A DNA stretch of 20,336 nucleotides from Methylophilaceae bacterium (GCA_006844635.1 SPJO01000159.1:1-20336), one strand, 5' to 3'; positions 1 through 7,550 are shown, numbered from the stretch's first letter. The notes: a model not told the origin generated them from the sequence alone. Translations and numbers: made by a program.

Positions 1-92
1 CTCACTGGAAAGCACTGAAACCAGGTTCAGGCTTCGGTGGTAAAGCACAAGTTGGTGTCAAAATGAGTGATATCTTGAAAAAAATCAAGTAA
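1..92 (+). CDS. pstS: Phosphate-binding protein PstS, first copy (C-terminal fragment)
   Basis: Only the last 29 codons are inside the window, reading from base 3 to the TAA at 90-92. The fragment begins HWKALK and contains GKAQVGVK. The same positions at the end of the complete pstS that follows read HWKALK and GKAEVGVK, so the two are paralogues in tandem. PstS is the periplasmic high-affinity phosphate-binding component of the Pst ABC transporter. A strong terminator follows, and the next gene has its own Pho-type promoter, so the two copies are probably separate transcription units. The N-terminus lies outside the window, so whether this copy is a lipoprotein cannot be told. Confidence 0.85.
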   Translation, partial: HWKALKPGSGFGGKAQVGVKMSDILKKIK

Positions 93-112
93 GCACACAT
101 TCTCACTAAAAG

Positions 113-140
113 AAAACGGCCAGTTTTGGCCGTTTTTTTT
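113..140 (+). terminator. Rho-independent terminator of the first pstS copy
   Basis: A perfect 10-bp stem (AAAACGGCCA, 113-122, with TGGCCGTTTT, 127-136) closes a GTTT loop and runs into an unbroken T tract ending at 140. It lies 20 bases after the stop of the upstream pstS fragment. Confidence 0.9.
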
Positions 141-191
141 CGTCTATAATCACACATCGATATTAACTAGCGTTAGAATACCGCTTTCAGT

Positions 192-236
192 TTGTCACGG
201 TTTTGTCATGAAACTGTCACAAAGCAGTCGTAACAT
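192..236 (+). promoter_or_regulatory. Tandem Pho boxes (PhoB operator) and -10 of the second pstS
   Basis: Four 7-bp half-sites lie in direct repeat on an exact 11-bp period: TTGTCAC (192-198), TTGTCAT (203-209), CTGTCAC (214-220) and the weaker CAGTCGT (225-231). The known Pho box is two CTGTCAT-like half-sites separated by 4 bp, so this array can form two or three overlapping PhoB dimer sites. No good -35 is present, as expected when PhoB takes its place. TAACAT at 231-236, ten bases after the third half-site, is the best -10. PhoB binding itself is inferred. Confidence 0.85.
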
Positions 237-262
237 TGCAACACACTTTTTAAGGGATTAAT

Positions 263-1315
263 ATGCAGACATTTAGATCATCGATGATTAAAGGTTTTAT
301 TCAGTTTACTAGTGCAATTGCCATCGCCTCAACTTTAGGCGCATGCTCTAAATCAGACGATAGCAACACCGTAGAAGAGCCAATGTTTGAGCCCAATGCA
401 ATTGTTACTATCGATGGTTCTAGTACCGTATTTCCAGTCACTGAAGCGGTTGCTGAAGAATTTCAAATTGCAACAAAAACAAAAGTAACGGTCGGCATTT
501 CAGGTACGGGTGGCGGCTTTAAGAAGTTCTGCCGAGGTGAAACAGATATTTCAGGTGCTTCACGTCCAATCAAGCAAAAAGAAATCGATAAATGTAAAGA
601 AGCGGGCATTGAATTTATTGAACTGCCTGTTGCTTTCGATGCATTAACTGTCGTGATTAACCCAGCCAATGACTTTGCAAAAGAGATGACAGTTGCAGAG
701 CTCAAAACCATCTGGGGCCCAGAAGCGCAAGAGAACATTACTTCTTGGAATCAAGTCAATCCAGATTGGCCAGATCAACCATTAAAACTATTTGGCCCAG
801 GTGCTGACTCAGGAACTTTTGATTACTTTACGGAAGCCATTATTGGCAAGTCAAAATCTAGCCGTGGTGACTTTACAGCATCAGAGGATGACAATGTACT
901 CGTTACTGGCGTAGCAGGCGACAAAGGTGGCATCGGTTACTTTGGTTATGCTTATTATGAAGAAAATAAAGACAAACTGACCGCTGTAGCAGTTTCAGAA
1001 GAAGCTGGTAAAGCTGGTGTCTTACCTTCGAAAGCATCCATTGAAGATGGTACATACCAACCACTTGCTCGCCCAATTTTCATCTACGTGAAGAAAAGTG
1101 CTGCTCAAGAAAAAGCACATGTTAAAGCATTCGTTGACTACTACTTAGAACAAGGTCGCCCACTGATTGAAGAAGTAAAATATGTACCATTACCAGCTGA
1201 AGACCAAGATGCTGTGATTGCACACTGGAAGGCATTAAAAGCAGGTACGGGCTTTATCGAAGGCAAAGCAGAAGTTGGTGTGAAAATTAAAGATTTACTA
1301 GACCGCGTACAATAA
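263..1315 (+). CDS. pstS: Phosphate ABC transporter substrate-binding lipoprotein PstS, second copy
   Basis: This 350-residue protein captures phosphate outside the inner membrane for PstCAB. The N-terminus is a signal peptide ending in a lipobox (LGAC, Cys28), so the mature protein should be lipid-anchored, unlike the soluble E. coli PstS. Phosphate-binding loops typical of the family are visible: DGSSTVFP near residue 51, SGTGGG near 80 and GADSGTFDYF near 179. The ATG at 263 is chosen because AAGGGA (252-257) lies five bases upstream. The gene directly follows the Pho boxes and precedes pstC, from which it is separated by a terminator-like hairpin. It is a paralogue of the gene whose end opens the window, so the locus carries a pstS duplication. 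Confidence 0.96.
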   Translation: MQTFRSSMIKGFIQFTSAIAIASTLGACSKSDDSNTVEEPMFEPNAIVTIDGSSTVFPVTEAVAEEFQIATKTKVTVGISGTGGGFKKFCRGETDISGASRPIKQKEIDKCKEAGIEFIELPVAFDALTVVINPANDFAKEMTVAELKTIWGPEAQENITSWNQVNPDWPDQPLKLFGPGADSGTFDYFTEAIIGKSKSSRGDFTASEDDNVLVTGVAGDKGGIGYFGYAYYEENKDKLTAVAVSEEAGKAGVLPSKASIEDGTYQPLARPIFIYVKKSAAQEKAHVKAFVDYYLEQGRPLIEEVKYVPLPAEDQDAVIAHWKALKAGTGFIEGKAEVGVKIKDLLDRVQ

Positions 1316-1336
1316 TCTAGTTTAATCAAGCACATG

Positions 1337-1364
1337 AAGAAACCTAGCAAGCTAGGTTTCTTTT
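1337..1364 (+). terminator. Hairpin terminator/attenuator between pstS and pstC
   Basis: A perfect 11-bp stem (1337-1347 with 1352-1362) encloses a CAAG loop and is followed by TTTTGTTATTTT. It begins 21 bases after the pstS stop. In pst operons such a hairpin usually lets most transcripts end after the abundant binding protein while some read through into pstCAB. No obvious separate promoter for pstC is visible in the remaining 35 bases. Confidence 0.8.
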
Positions 1365-1399
1365 GTTATTTTATCAATTGAATACGGAAGTGAATTAAC

Positions 1400-2347
1400 G
1401 TGAACACGGCCACCCAAGTGCAAGAGCCTTCTCAACGCACGACTATCAGCCCGCGCCTTGCCAAAAACTATAGGCGCAATATTACTGAGCGCATTATTGA
1501 GTTTTTGCTCATGCTGTGTGCACTATCTGCAGTCTTTACGACCATCGCTATTGTCGTTATCTTGGTGTATGAGTCTTATTCATTCTTTGAGCACGTTTCT
1601 GTATTCGACTTTTTAACTGACCCGCAATGGACACCGTTATTTGAAGATGCACATTACGGCATCATGCCATTGGTTTCAGGTACGTTGACCATTTCATTCG
1701 TTGCCTTAGCTTTTGCCGTCCCAGTCGGCACCATCGCTGCGATTTATTTGTCAGAGTTTGCTTCACATAAAACACGTGAAACTGTGAAGCCAATTCTGGA
1801 ATTATTAGCGGGCGTTCCAACGATTGCTTTTGGTTACTTTGCATTATTGCTAGTCACACCACTCTTGCAAATGGTATTCCCAGACTTACCAACATTTAAC
1901 ATGTTAGGCCCTGGCATTGTGATTGGTATTATGGTTGTGCCCTATATCGCATCCGTTTCTGAAGATGCAATGCGCGCTGTACCGATGAGTATGCGAGAAG
2001 GCGCTTATGCCATGGGAGCAACACGTTTTCAAACGGCAATGCGCGTGGTCACGCCAGCCGCGATATCAGGCATTGTTGCTGCGTATATTCTTGCCATTTC
2101 ACGCGCAATTGGTGAGACAATGGTAGTGGCAATTGCCGCAGGCCAACAGCCTAATTTAACATTTAATCCAATGGACTCTGCAGCAACAATCACAGCCTAC
2201 ATCGTACAAGTAGCAATGGGTGATTTACCACATGGCAGCATTGGTTATCAAAGTATCTTTGCAGCTGGTTTAGTACTGATGTTAATGACATTGTTCTTTA
2301 ATGTACTAGGCCACTTCACACGTAAAAAATTCCGCGAGGCTTATTAA
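1400..2347 (+). CDS. pstC: Phosphate ABC transporter permease PstC
   Basis: One of the two inner-membrane permease subunits of the Pst phosphate importer, 315 residues, close to the usual PstC length. About six hydrophobic segments are visible, the first near residues 34-57. The cytoplasmic EAA loop that contacts PstB reads MREGAYAMGATRFQ at about residues 198-211, and the family motif AISRAIGETM follows near 233-242. The start is a GTG, supported by GGAAG (1386-1390) nine bases upstream. The stop codon overlaps the ATG of pstA in the form TAATG, which implies translational coupling. The gene is read from pstS through the attenuating hairpin. Confidence 0.95.
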   Translation: MNTATQVQEPSQRTTISPRLAKNYRRNITERIIEFLLMLCALSAVFTTIAIVVILVYESYSFFEHVSVFDFLTDPQWTPLFEDAHYGIMPLVSGTLTISFVALAFAVPVGTIAAIYLSEFASHKTRETVKPILELLAGVPTIAFGYFALLLVTPLLQMVFPDLPTFNMLGPGIVIGIMVVPYIASVSEDAMRAVPMSMREGAYAMGATRFQTAMRVVTPAAISGIVAAYILAISRAIGETMVVAIAAGQQPNLTFNPMDSAATITAYIVQVAMGDLPHGSIGYQSIFAAGLVLMLMTLFFNVLGHFTRKKFREAY

Positions 2348-3288
2348 TGGGAACAGCATCTACACTAGAGAATATTGACGCCGTCCGGGCGATGATTAAA
2401 CGTGCCAAGTTGAAAGATCATATCTTCGGCTTAGTCGGTTTAGTCTGCATCATGCTCATTTTATTAACCTTGCTGATTCTATTTGTTGATTTAGTTGTGG
2501 ATGGCTATCCCAAACTATTTTCAGCAGATTTCTACAGCAACTTCCCGTCTCGACGCGCTGCAAAAGCGGGTTTACTATCAGCATTAGTTGGTTCATCGCT
2601 CGTTATGTTGGTGACATTTGTTTCAGCCGTACCCATGGGTGTTGGCGCAGCAATTTACCTTGAAGAATATGCGCCAAAGAATTGGTTTACTGAAATTATT
2701 GAAGTGAACGTGACCAACCTAGCTGCGGTGCCATCTATTATTTACGGTTTATTAGCATTAGGCTTATTCGTCTATACGCTAGACTTTGGCAATAGCATAT
2801 TAACGGCTGGTTTAACGCTTGGCTTGCTCATTCTACCAGTAGTGATCGTGGCCACCCGGGAAGCCATTCGTGCTATCCCTATTGCGATTCGTGAAGCAGC
2901 TTATGCGGTAGGCGCAACCAAAGGTCAAGTGGTTGGTCAGCATGTTGTCCGCTATTCAGCGGGCGGTATTTTAACGGGCGTGATTATCGGTATGGCACGT
3001 GCCATTGGTGAAACAGCACCTGTGATTACCATTGGGGCACTCACCTTTATTGCATTCTTGCCTGAGTCGCCAGTTTCATCGACACCACCATTTATTAACT
3101 TTGAATGGCTCACATCTGGCTTTACTGTATTACCTATTCAAATGTTTAGCTGGCTATCTCGTCCAAGTTCATCATTCCACGTTAATGCGGCAGCAGCAGG
3201 GGCGATTATTATTTTGGTGACATTACTCATGAATGGCATTGCAATTAAAATGCGTTATAACATTCGTAAGAAAATCAAGTGGCAATAA
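2347..3288 (+). CDS. pstA: Phosphate ABC transporter permease PstA
   Basis: The second permease subunit, 313 residues, slightly longer than E. coli PstA because of a hydrophilic N-terminal extension of about 20 residues. The first transmembrane segment is at about residues 27-49. The EAA loop reads IREAAYAVGATKGQ at about 179-192, followed by GMARAIGETAPV near 217-228, both typical of PstA. The ATG shares its A with the pstC stop, and GAGG at 2336-2339 provides a ribosome-binding site inside the end of pstC. PstA and PstC form the membrane pore energised by PstB, encoded 76 bases downstream. Confidence 0.95.
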   Translation: MGTASTLENIDAVRAMIKRAKLKDHIFGLVGLVCIMLILLTLLILFVDLVVDGYPKLFSADFYSNFPSRRAAKAGLLSALVGSSLVMLVTFVSAVPMGVGAAIYLEEYAPKNWFTEIIEVNVTNLAAVPSIIYGLLALGLFVYTLDFGNSILTAGLTLGLLILPVVIVATREAIRAIPIAIREAAYAVGATKGQVVGQHVVRYSAGGILTGVIIGMARAIGETAPVITIGALTFIAFLPESPVSSTPPFINFEWLTSGFTVLPIQMFSWLSRPSSSFHVNAAAAGAIIILVTLLMNGIAIKMRYNIRKKIKWQ

Positions 3289-3339
3289 TATTGCAATATT
3301 GAACAAATAGACTTTAAATTAAACGGTTTCAATAGAAAC
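3282..3339. repeat. Overlapping short inverted repeats in the pstA-pstB gap
   Basis: GCAATA-A-TATTGC (3282-3294) overlaps the 14-bp palindrome AATATTGCAATATT (3287-3300) across the pstA stop. A second inverted repeat, GTTTC-AATA-GAAAC (3326-3339), follows. None has a T tract, so they are more likely RNA-stability or processing hairpins than terminators. Function is unknown. Confidence 0.4.
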
Positions 3340-3364
3340 ATTATTCAATTAGGAAATTTTAACT

Positions 3365-4144
3365 ATGGCGAACGCCGACCTAACAACGAAAGCAGAAGCA
3401 CGTGACTTTAACTTCTTTTACAGTAATGGCCATCATGCGTTGAAAAACATCAACCTGCCATTGTATGAGAATAAAATTACGGCACTGATCGGCCCATCAG
3501 GCTGTGGTAAATCAACGTTATTACGTTCATTTAACCGCATGCATGACCTTTACCCTGGCAACCGATACGAGGGTGAAATTGTTATGCATCCAGATAACAC
3601 CAATATTCTTGATGCCAATGTGGATCCCATTGAAGTTCGCATGCGTATCAGCATGGTGTTCCAAAAACCAAACCCGTTCCCAAAGTCTATCTTTGAGAAC
3701 GTGGCCTATGGCTTACGTGTTCGTGGTGAGAAAAACAAGCGCTTGTTAGCCGATAAAGTTGAAGAGGCACTAAAAGGCGCTGCGTTGTGGGATGAAGTTA
3801 AGGACCGCTTACAAGACCTTGCTTTCAACTTGTCTGGTGGTCAACAACAACGTTTATGTATCGCGCGTGCTTTGGCAACTGACCCTGAAATCATGTTGTT
3901 CGATGAACCAACATCAGCATTAGACCCAATTGCAACAGCGAATATTGAAGAGTTAATGAATGATCTCCGTGGTAAATTGACTATGTTGGTGGTCACACAT
4001 AATATGCAACAAGCGGCACGCGTTTCAGATTACACCGCTTATATGTATCTAGGTGATTTAATCGAGCATGACAAAACAGGCGACATCTTTATTAAGCCAA
4101 AAGATAAGCGTACTGAAGACTATATTACTGGCAGAATTAGCTAA
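3365..4144 (+). CDS. pstB: Phosphate ABC transporter ATP-binding protein PstB
   Basis: The cytoplasmic ATPase of the Pst importer, 259 residues, standard length. All nucleotide-binding motifs are present in order: Walker A GPSGCGKST (43-51), the Q-loop in MVFQKPNPFP (98-106, a PstB hallmark), signature LSGGQQQR (156-163), Walker B MLFDEPTSALDP (177-188) and the H-loop His in VVTHNM (212). AGGAAA at 3351-3356, eight bases before the ATG, is the ribosome-binding site. The gene is followed 42 bases later by phoU, which is expected to sit in one operon with it and to transmit Pst status to the PhoR kinase. Confidence 0.97.
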   Translation: MANADLTTKAEARDFNFFYSNGHHALKNINLPLYENKITALIGPSGCGKSTLLRSFNRMHDLYPGNRYEGEIVMHPDNTNILDANVDPIEVRMRISMVFQKPNPFPKSIFENVAYGLRVRGEKNKRLLADKVEEALKGAALWDEVKDRLQDLAFNLSGGQQQRLCIARALATDPEIMLFDEPTSALDPIATANIEELMNDLRGKLTMLVVTHNMQQAARVSDYTAYMYLGDLIEHDKTGDIFIKPKDKRTEDYITGRIS

Positions 4145-4186
4145 CCGAAAACCAACAATATCTAACCGTTACGTTAGGAAAAAAAT

Positions 4187-4876
4187 ATGATTGATACAAC
4201 ACATCTTTCGACGCAATTTGACGAAGACTTAGAACGCTTACGTAGCCGCGTACTTGAAATGGGCGGCCTAGTAGAGTCACAAATCAACCTCACAACCAAA
4301 GCATATGCGAATAATAGTAGTTCGGCCGTATTAGATGTCTTAGAAAATGACCGTGACGTTAATAACTTAGAAAAAATCATTGATGATGACTGTATCCATG
4401 TGATTGCGAAGCGCCAACCAACCGCTTCAGACTTACGCCTTGTTATGTCTATTAGTAAAATGGTGACTGATCTTGAGCGTTCTGGTGACGAAATCAAGAA
4501 AATGGCAAAAAGTATTCGCCGTATTCAAGAACGAGATTTAGCGGTATTAAAAACAACAACTGACGTTAAACACTTAGCTAATGTTGCAAGCTCGCAACTA
4601 AGAAGCGCCTTAGATACATTTGCAAGGCTCGATGCTAATGAAGCAAAAACCGTAATAGATGCTGATGATGCTTTAGATAAAGAGTTTAAAGCAATTGTTC
4701 GCCAATTGATTACTTTCATGATGGAAGATCCGCGTTCAATCACAACAGCTTTAGATGTTATTACCATTGCCCGTTCTATTGAGCGCGTAGGTGATCATGC
4801 CAAGAATATCGCAGAGCAAGTGATTTACATTGTAGAGGGTCGCGACGTACGTCATACCGAAAGTGATGATGCATAA
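4187..4876 (+). CDS. phoU: Phosphate signalling complex protein PhoU
   Basis: PhoU links the Pst transporter to the PhoR/PhoB two-component system and represses the Pho regulon when phosphate is plentiful. The protein has 229 residues, the normal length, and is all-helical with the two symmetrical three-helix halves of the family. Each half carries the metal-binding signature: LERSGDEIKKMAK at about residues 97-109 and IERVGDHAKNIAE at about 196-208. An AGGAAAA ribosome-binding site stands just before the ATG. It follows pstB in the same direction and ends before a hairpin. No phoB or phoR lies next to it in this window. Confidence 0.95.
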   Translation: MIDTTHLSTQFDEDLERLRSRVLEMGGLVESQINLTTKAYANNSSSAVLDVLENDRDVNNLEKIIDDDCIHVIAKRQPTASDLRLVMSISKMVTDLERSGDEIKKMAKSIRRIQERDLAVLKTTTDVKHLANVASSQLRSALDTFARLDANEAKTVIDADDALDKEFKAIVRQLITFMMEDPRSITTALDVITIARSIERVGDHAKNIAEQVIYIVEGRDVRHTESDDA

Positions 4877-4903
4877 ATAAAACGCTCTACTTTGCATTTA
4901 TCC

Positions 4904-4929
4904 TAGCGGCGCAGTTTCCTGCGCCGTTA
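4904..4929 (+). terminator. Probable terminator after phoU
   Basis: A GC-rich hairpin with an 8-bp perfect core (CGGCGCAG, 4907-4914, with CTGCGCCG, 4919-4926), extendable by three pairs including a G-T wobble, closes a TTTC loop. The T content after it (TTAACGTTTC) is weak, so termination may be partial. Confidence 0.6.
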
Positions 4930-4948
4930 ACGTTTCTACAATTGACGC

Positions 4949-4974
4949 CTTAACTTGCGCTTGCGCAAATTAAG
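4949..4974. repeat. Imperfect inverted repeat upstream of ppk1
   Basis: CTTAA-c-TTGCGC and GCGCAA-a-TTAAG form a 12-position arm pair with one mismatch around a TT centre. There is no T tract on either side. It may be an operator or an RNA hairpin in the phoU-ppk1 gap. Confidence 0.4.
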
Positions 4975-4992
4975 CGATACATTTAACTGATA

Positions 4993-5016
4993 TATTACAG
5001 ATTAACCATTATGACA
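4993..5016. promoter_or_regulatory. Element shared with the glycosyltransferase/phospholipase promoter region
   Basis: A 24-bp sequence starting TATTACAGATT and ending TATGACA matches the one at 10456-10479 at 20 of 24 positions, in the same orientation. It ends 52 bases before the ppk1 ATG. ATGACA on this strand is ATGTCA-like on the other, so it may be a reverse-oriented Pho-type site, but the half-site spacing (17-18 bp) is not the canonical 11. Confidence 0.45.
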
Positions 5017-5068
5017 TATCAAATATCGGTAACCTAAATACCATCAATATTTGTTATCGTAGGAGCCC

Positions 5069-7123
5069 ATGAGAAATCAAACAACAACGCTACTAGATCG
5101 TGACTTAAGTATCCTCAGTTTTAATGAGCGTGTGCTCTCGCTTGCACAAAGAGAAGACTATCCGTTATTAGAGCGCTTGAGATTTCTATGTATTGTGGCG
5201 TCTAATTTGGATGAATTTTTCGAAGTACGGATGGAGCAGCAGTTAGAAGCCATGCAGGATGGTATTACGCGTGGGAAAGTCACGGCACAAACCTATGAGA
5301 GCATCTCTAATAAAGCCCACACCTTAGTTGACCGACAGTATCACTTATTCGCTAATGTGCTAATGCCCGCATTAGAACAAGAGGGTGTCGAATTACGCTC
5401 TAGCAGCATACGAACCGCTGCAGAAAAACGTTGGGTAGCGCAATACTTTCACAAAGAGGTCAAACCGCTGTTACTGCCTATTGCGCTCGACCCATCACAC
5501 CCATTTCCGCAAGTAGCCAATAAGGCACTGAACTTTATTGTCGAAATCGACAATAAACTCAAGAAAACAAAAACCATCGCGATTGTCCGCGTCCCACGTG
5601 TATTACCTCGATTGATTCGCATCCCTTCTCGTGTGAACAAAAAGAAACAATGCTATGTGTCATTAACCAGCGTCATTCGTGCACATTTGCCTGACTTGTT
5701 TGAAGGCGTCAAGATACGTAACTTCTCTCAATTCAGGGTAACCAGGAATTCAGACCTTGATGTCGATGAAGATGATGTCAGCAACTTAAGGACCGCTTTA
5801 CGTAAAGAGCTTGCACACCGACAGTACGGTGAGCCTGTACGGTTAGAGGTCACAGAAGACTGTGATGACGCACTCGCGGACTTTTTACTTGAACAATTTT
5901 CATTAACACAAAGTGCTTTGTATAAGGTCAATGGCCCGGTAAACTTAGGCCGCTTAATACAGTTGCCTGATTTAGCGGGGATTGCCGAACTTTCCTTCCC
6001 TTCTCATACACCCGCTTGGCCAAAAGCATTATCCACGACTGAGTCTATTTTTAGTCAACTAAAAAAACGTGACATTCTTATTCACCAGCCTTTCGAAAGC
6101 TTCGAGGCGGTTATTCAGTTATTAGATGAAGCGGTACATGACGATGATGTATTGGCCATTCATCAAACCATTTATCGTGCAGGCTCAGACCCACGCATGC
6201 TCGACTTGCTTAAAAAAGCCGTTCAAAAAGGCAAAGAGGTGCTGGTCGTGGTGGAGTTAAAAGCCAGGTTTGATGAAGAGGCCAACATCAACTGGGCTGA
6301 AGCACTAGAATCCATTGGCGCTCAAGTTGTATATGGCATTGTCGGCTTAAAGACACATGCCAAAATGTGTTTAATCATGCGCCGTGAAGGCCGGTCAATT
6401 AAACGTTACGGCCATGTTTCAACCGGTAATTACAACCCGAAAACGGCGAAGCTTTATACAGATCTCAGCATGCTCACGTGTGACCTCACATTCACGCGAG
6501 AAATGGAGCATGTGTTTAGACATTTAACCAGTGAATTACCACTGCCAAGAATGCGCAAACTCTTAGTCTCGCCATTTACTTTACACAGTACAATGCGTCG
6601 GTATATTAATGCCGCGACCAATGCTGCCGCTAAAGGTAAACCCGCTAGAATTATCATCAAAACCAACTCATTAACCGATGAAGCACTTGCTCTGGCTCTA
6701 ATTCGCGCAGCTAAAAAAGGCGTGGTGATTGATTTAATCGTCCGCGGCGCATGCATCTTGCCGCTGAATATCAAAGGCTTAGAAGGTCGAATTCGTATCC
6801 GCTCTATTGTGGGTCGTTTCTTAGAACACTCACGTGCATTTTATTTTAACGTTGATGGCAAAGTGAAACTTTGGTTATCTAGCGCCGACTGGATGACACG
6901 TAATATGCTAAGGCGTGTAGAAATTGCTTGGCCTATCTTAGACCCTGAAATGCAACAGCGCATCATGGATGAATGCTTCATCCCTTACCTTCAAGACAAT
7001 ATTGATGCGTGGGCACTCACTGAAGACGGCACCTACCGCTTAGTTGCCAAATTGCCTAGCAACGAGAAACCATCAAAGCAATTCTCTGCACAAAACCATT
7101 TAATAGAAATGCACACTAGGTAA
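5069..7123 (+). CDS. ppk1: Polyphosphate kinase PPK1
   Basis: PPK1 reversibly polymerises the gamma-phosphate of ATP into polyphosphate, the cell's phosphate store. The 684 residues match the family's usual length. The N-terminal domain shows SNLDEFFEVRM (about 50-60). The phosphohistidine in LKTHAKM is His430, and the second active-site histidine in FLEHSRAF is His587. Candidate phosphate/Mg-site arginines are Arg370 (IYRAGSDP) and Arg400 (LKARFDEE). The conserved block STGNYNPKTAKLYTDL follows the catalytic histidine. AGGAG at 5061-5065 lies three bases from the ATG. The gene follows phoU, and its last 8 bases overlap the end of a convergent gene. All residues needed for activity appear intact. 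Confidence 0.97.
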   Translation: MRNQTTTLLDRDLSILSFNERVLSLAQREDYPLLERLRFLCIVASNLDEFFEVRMEQQLEAMQDGITRGKVTAQTYESISNKAHTLVDRQYHLFANVLMPALEQEGVELRSSSIRTAAEKRWVAQYFHKEVKPLLLPIALDPSHPFPQVANKALNFIVEIDNKLKKTKTIAIVRVPRVLPRLIRIPSRVNKKKQCYVSLTSVIRAHLPDLFEGVKIRNFSQFRVTRNSDLDVDEDDVSNLRTALRKELAHRQYGEPVRLEVTEDCDDALADFLLEQFSLTQSALYKVNGPVNLGRLIQLPDLAGIAELSFPSHTPAWPKALSTTESIFSQLKKRDILIHQPFESFEAVIQLLDEAVHDDDVLAIHQTIYRAGSDPRMLDLLKKAVQKGKEVLVVVELKARFDEEANINWAEALESIGAQVVYGIVGLKTHAKMCLIMRREGRSIKRYGHVSTGNYNPKTAKLYTDLSMLTCDLTFTREMEHVFRHLTSELPLPRMRKLLVSPFTLHSTMRRYINAATNAAAKGKPARIIIKTNSLTDEALALALIRAAKKGVVIDLIVRGACILPLNIKGLEGRIRIRSIVGRFLEHSRAFYFNVDGKVKLWLSSADWMTRNMLRRVEIAWPILDPEMQQRIMDECFIPYLQDNIDAWALTEDGTYRLVAKLPSNEKPSKQFSAQNHLIEMHTR

Positions 7124-7502
7124 GGTCTTGTTTTTTCGGACGCCCTGTTTTAATAACGGGCAATGCGACAATCGCGGCCATCAACTGTGCATCTGTCATT
7201 AATGCTAACTGCTTAATCCCGGCTCGTAACAACTCACTTTTTTTAACTGGGCGATCCAACTCAGCTAAACGCGTCTTTAATACTTTGAGCTGTGCATATT
7301 CATCTTTTGGCATGGTAAAGCTATCCCGTGCCATTTTCAGCTTGTTGGGGTTCGTTTTCTCGTGCTTTTTGCCACGTCGAAGTTTAGCTACCCTTTTACG
7401 TTTAGGTGTCACAATGGTTAGGCTAGGGCTACCGTCTTCTGACGCTGCACTCACCTTTTTTTTCACAACCCGTTCTGATGAAACTTTTGTCTTAACTGAC
7501 AT
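7116..7502 (-). CDS. Basic protein with ribbon-helix-helix-like C-terminus (unrecognised family)
   Basis: I do not recognise this 128-residue protein by name. Residues 1-57 are rich in Lys and Arg (KRKR, RRGKKH) and look disordered. From 60 to about 115 the pattern is a short strand (DSFTMPKDEY), a helix (AQLKVLKTRLAEL) and a second helix (VKKSELLRAGIKQLALM). This arrangement resembles ribbon-helix-helix DNA-binding domains. The tail contains TGRPKK, reminiscent of an AT-hook. GGAG seven bases upstream supports the ATG at 7502. It lies 82 bases downstream of ppx on the same strand, converges on ppk1, and its leader holds two palindromes. A role as DNA-binding regulator, or as a polyphosphate- or DNA-associated basic protein, is inference. 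Confidence 0.75.
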   Translation of the reverse strand: MSVKTKVSSERVVKKKVSAASEDGSPSLTIVTPKRKRVAKLRRGKKHEKTNPNKLKMARDSFTMPKDEYAQLKVLKTRLAELDRPVKKSELLRAGIKQLALMTDAQLMAAIVALPVIKTGRPKKQDLT

Positions 7503-7511
7503 CGACGCACT

Positions 7512-7525
7512 CCATTTATAAATGG
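7512..7525. promoter_or_regulatory. 14-bp perfect palindrome overlapping the ribosome-binding site of the basic protein gene
   Basis: CCATTTATAAATGG is a perfect palindrome. Its left edge includes part of the GGAG ribosome-binding site (7510-7513, - strand), so a bound protein would block expression. Ribbon-helix-helix proteins commonly bind such sites and repress themselves; that use here is inference. Confidence 0.45.
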
Positions 7526-7550
7526 GAAGAACCGTTCACTGCGACAGTAT

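Noticed and set aside
145..150. Perfect TATAAT hexamer upstream of pstS
   Set aside because: A -35 at proper distance would fall inside the preceding terminator and has no resemblance to TTGACA; the Pho boxes downstream fit better as the promoter.
3292..3320. Internal promoter before pstB (TTGCAA, 17 bp, TTAAAT)
   Set aside because: Only 4 of 6 matches in each hexamer in an AT-rich gap; indistinguishable from chance.
4987..5017. Canonical Pho box upstream of ppk1
   Set aside because: No pair of good half-sites with 11-bp period was found; only a non-standard arrangement shared with the lipid genes is present.
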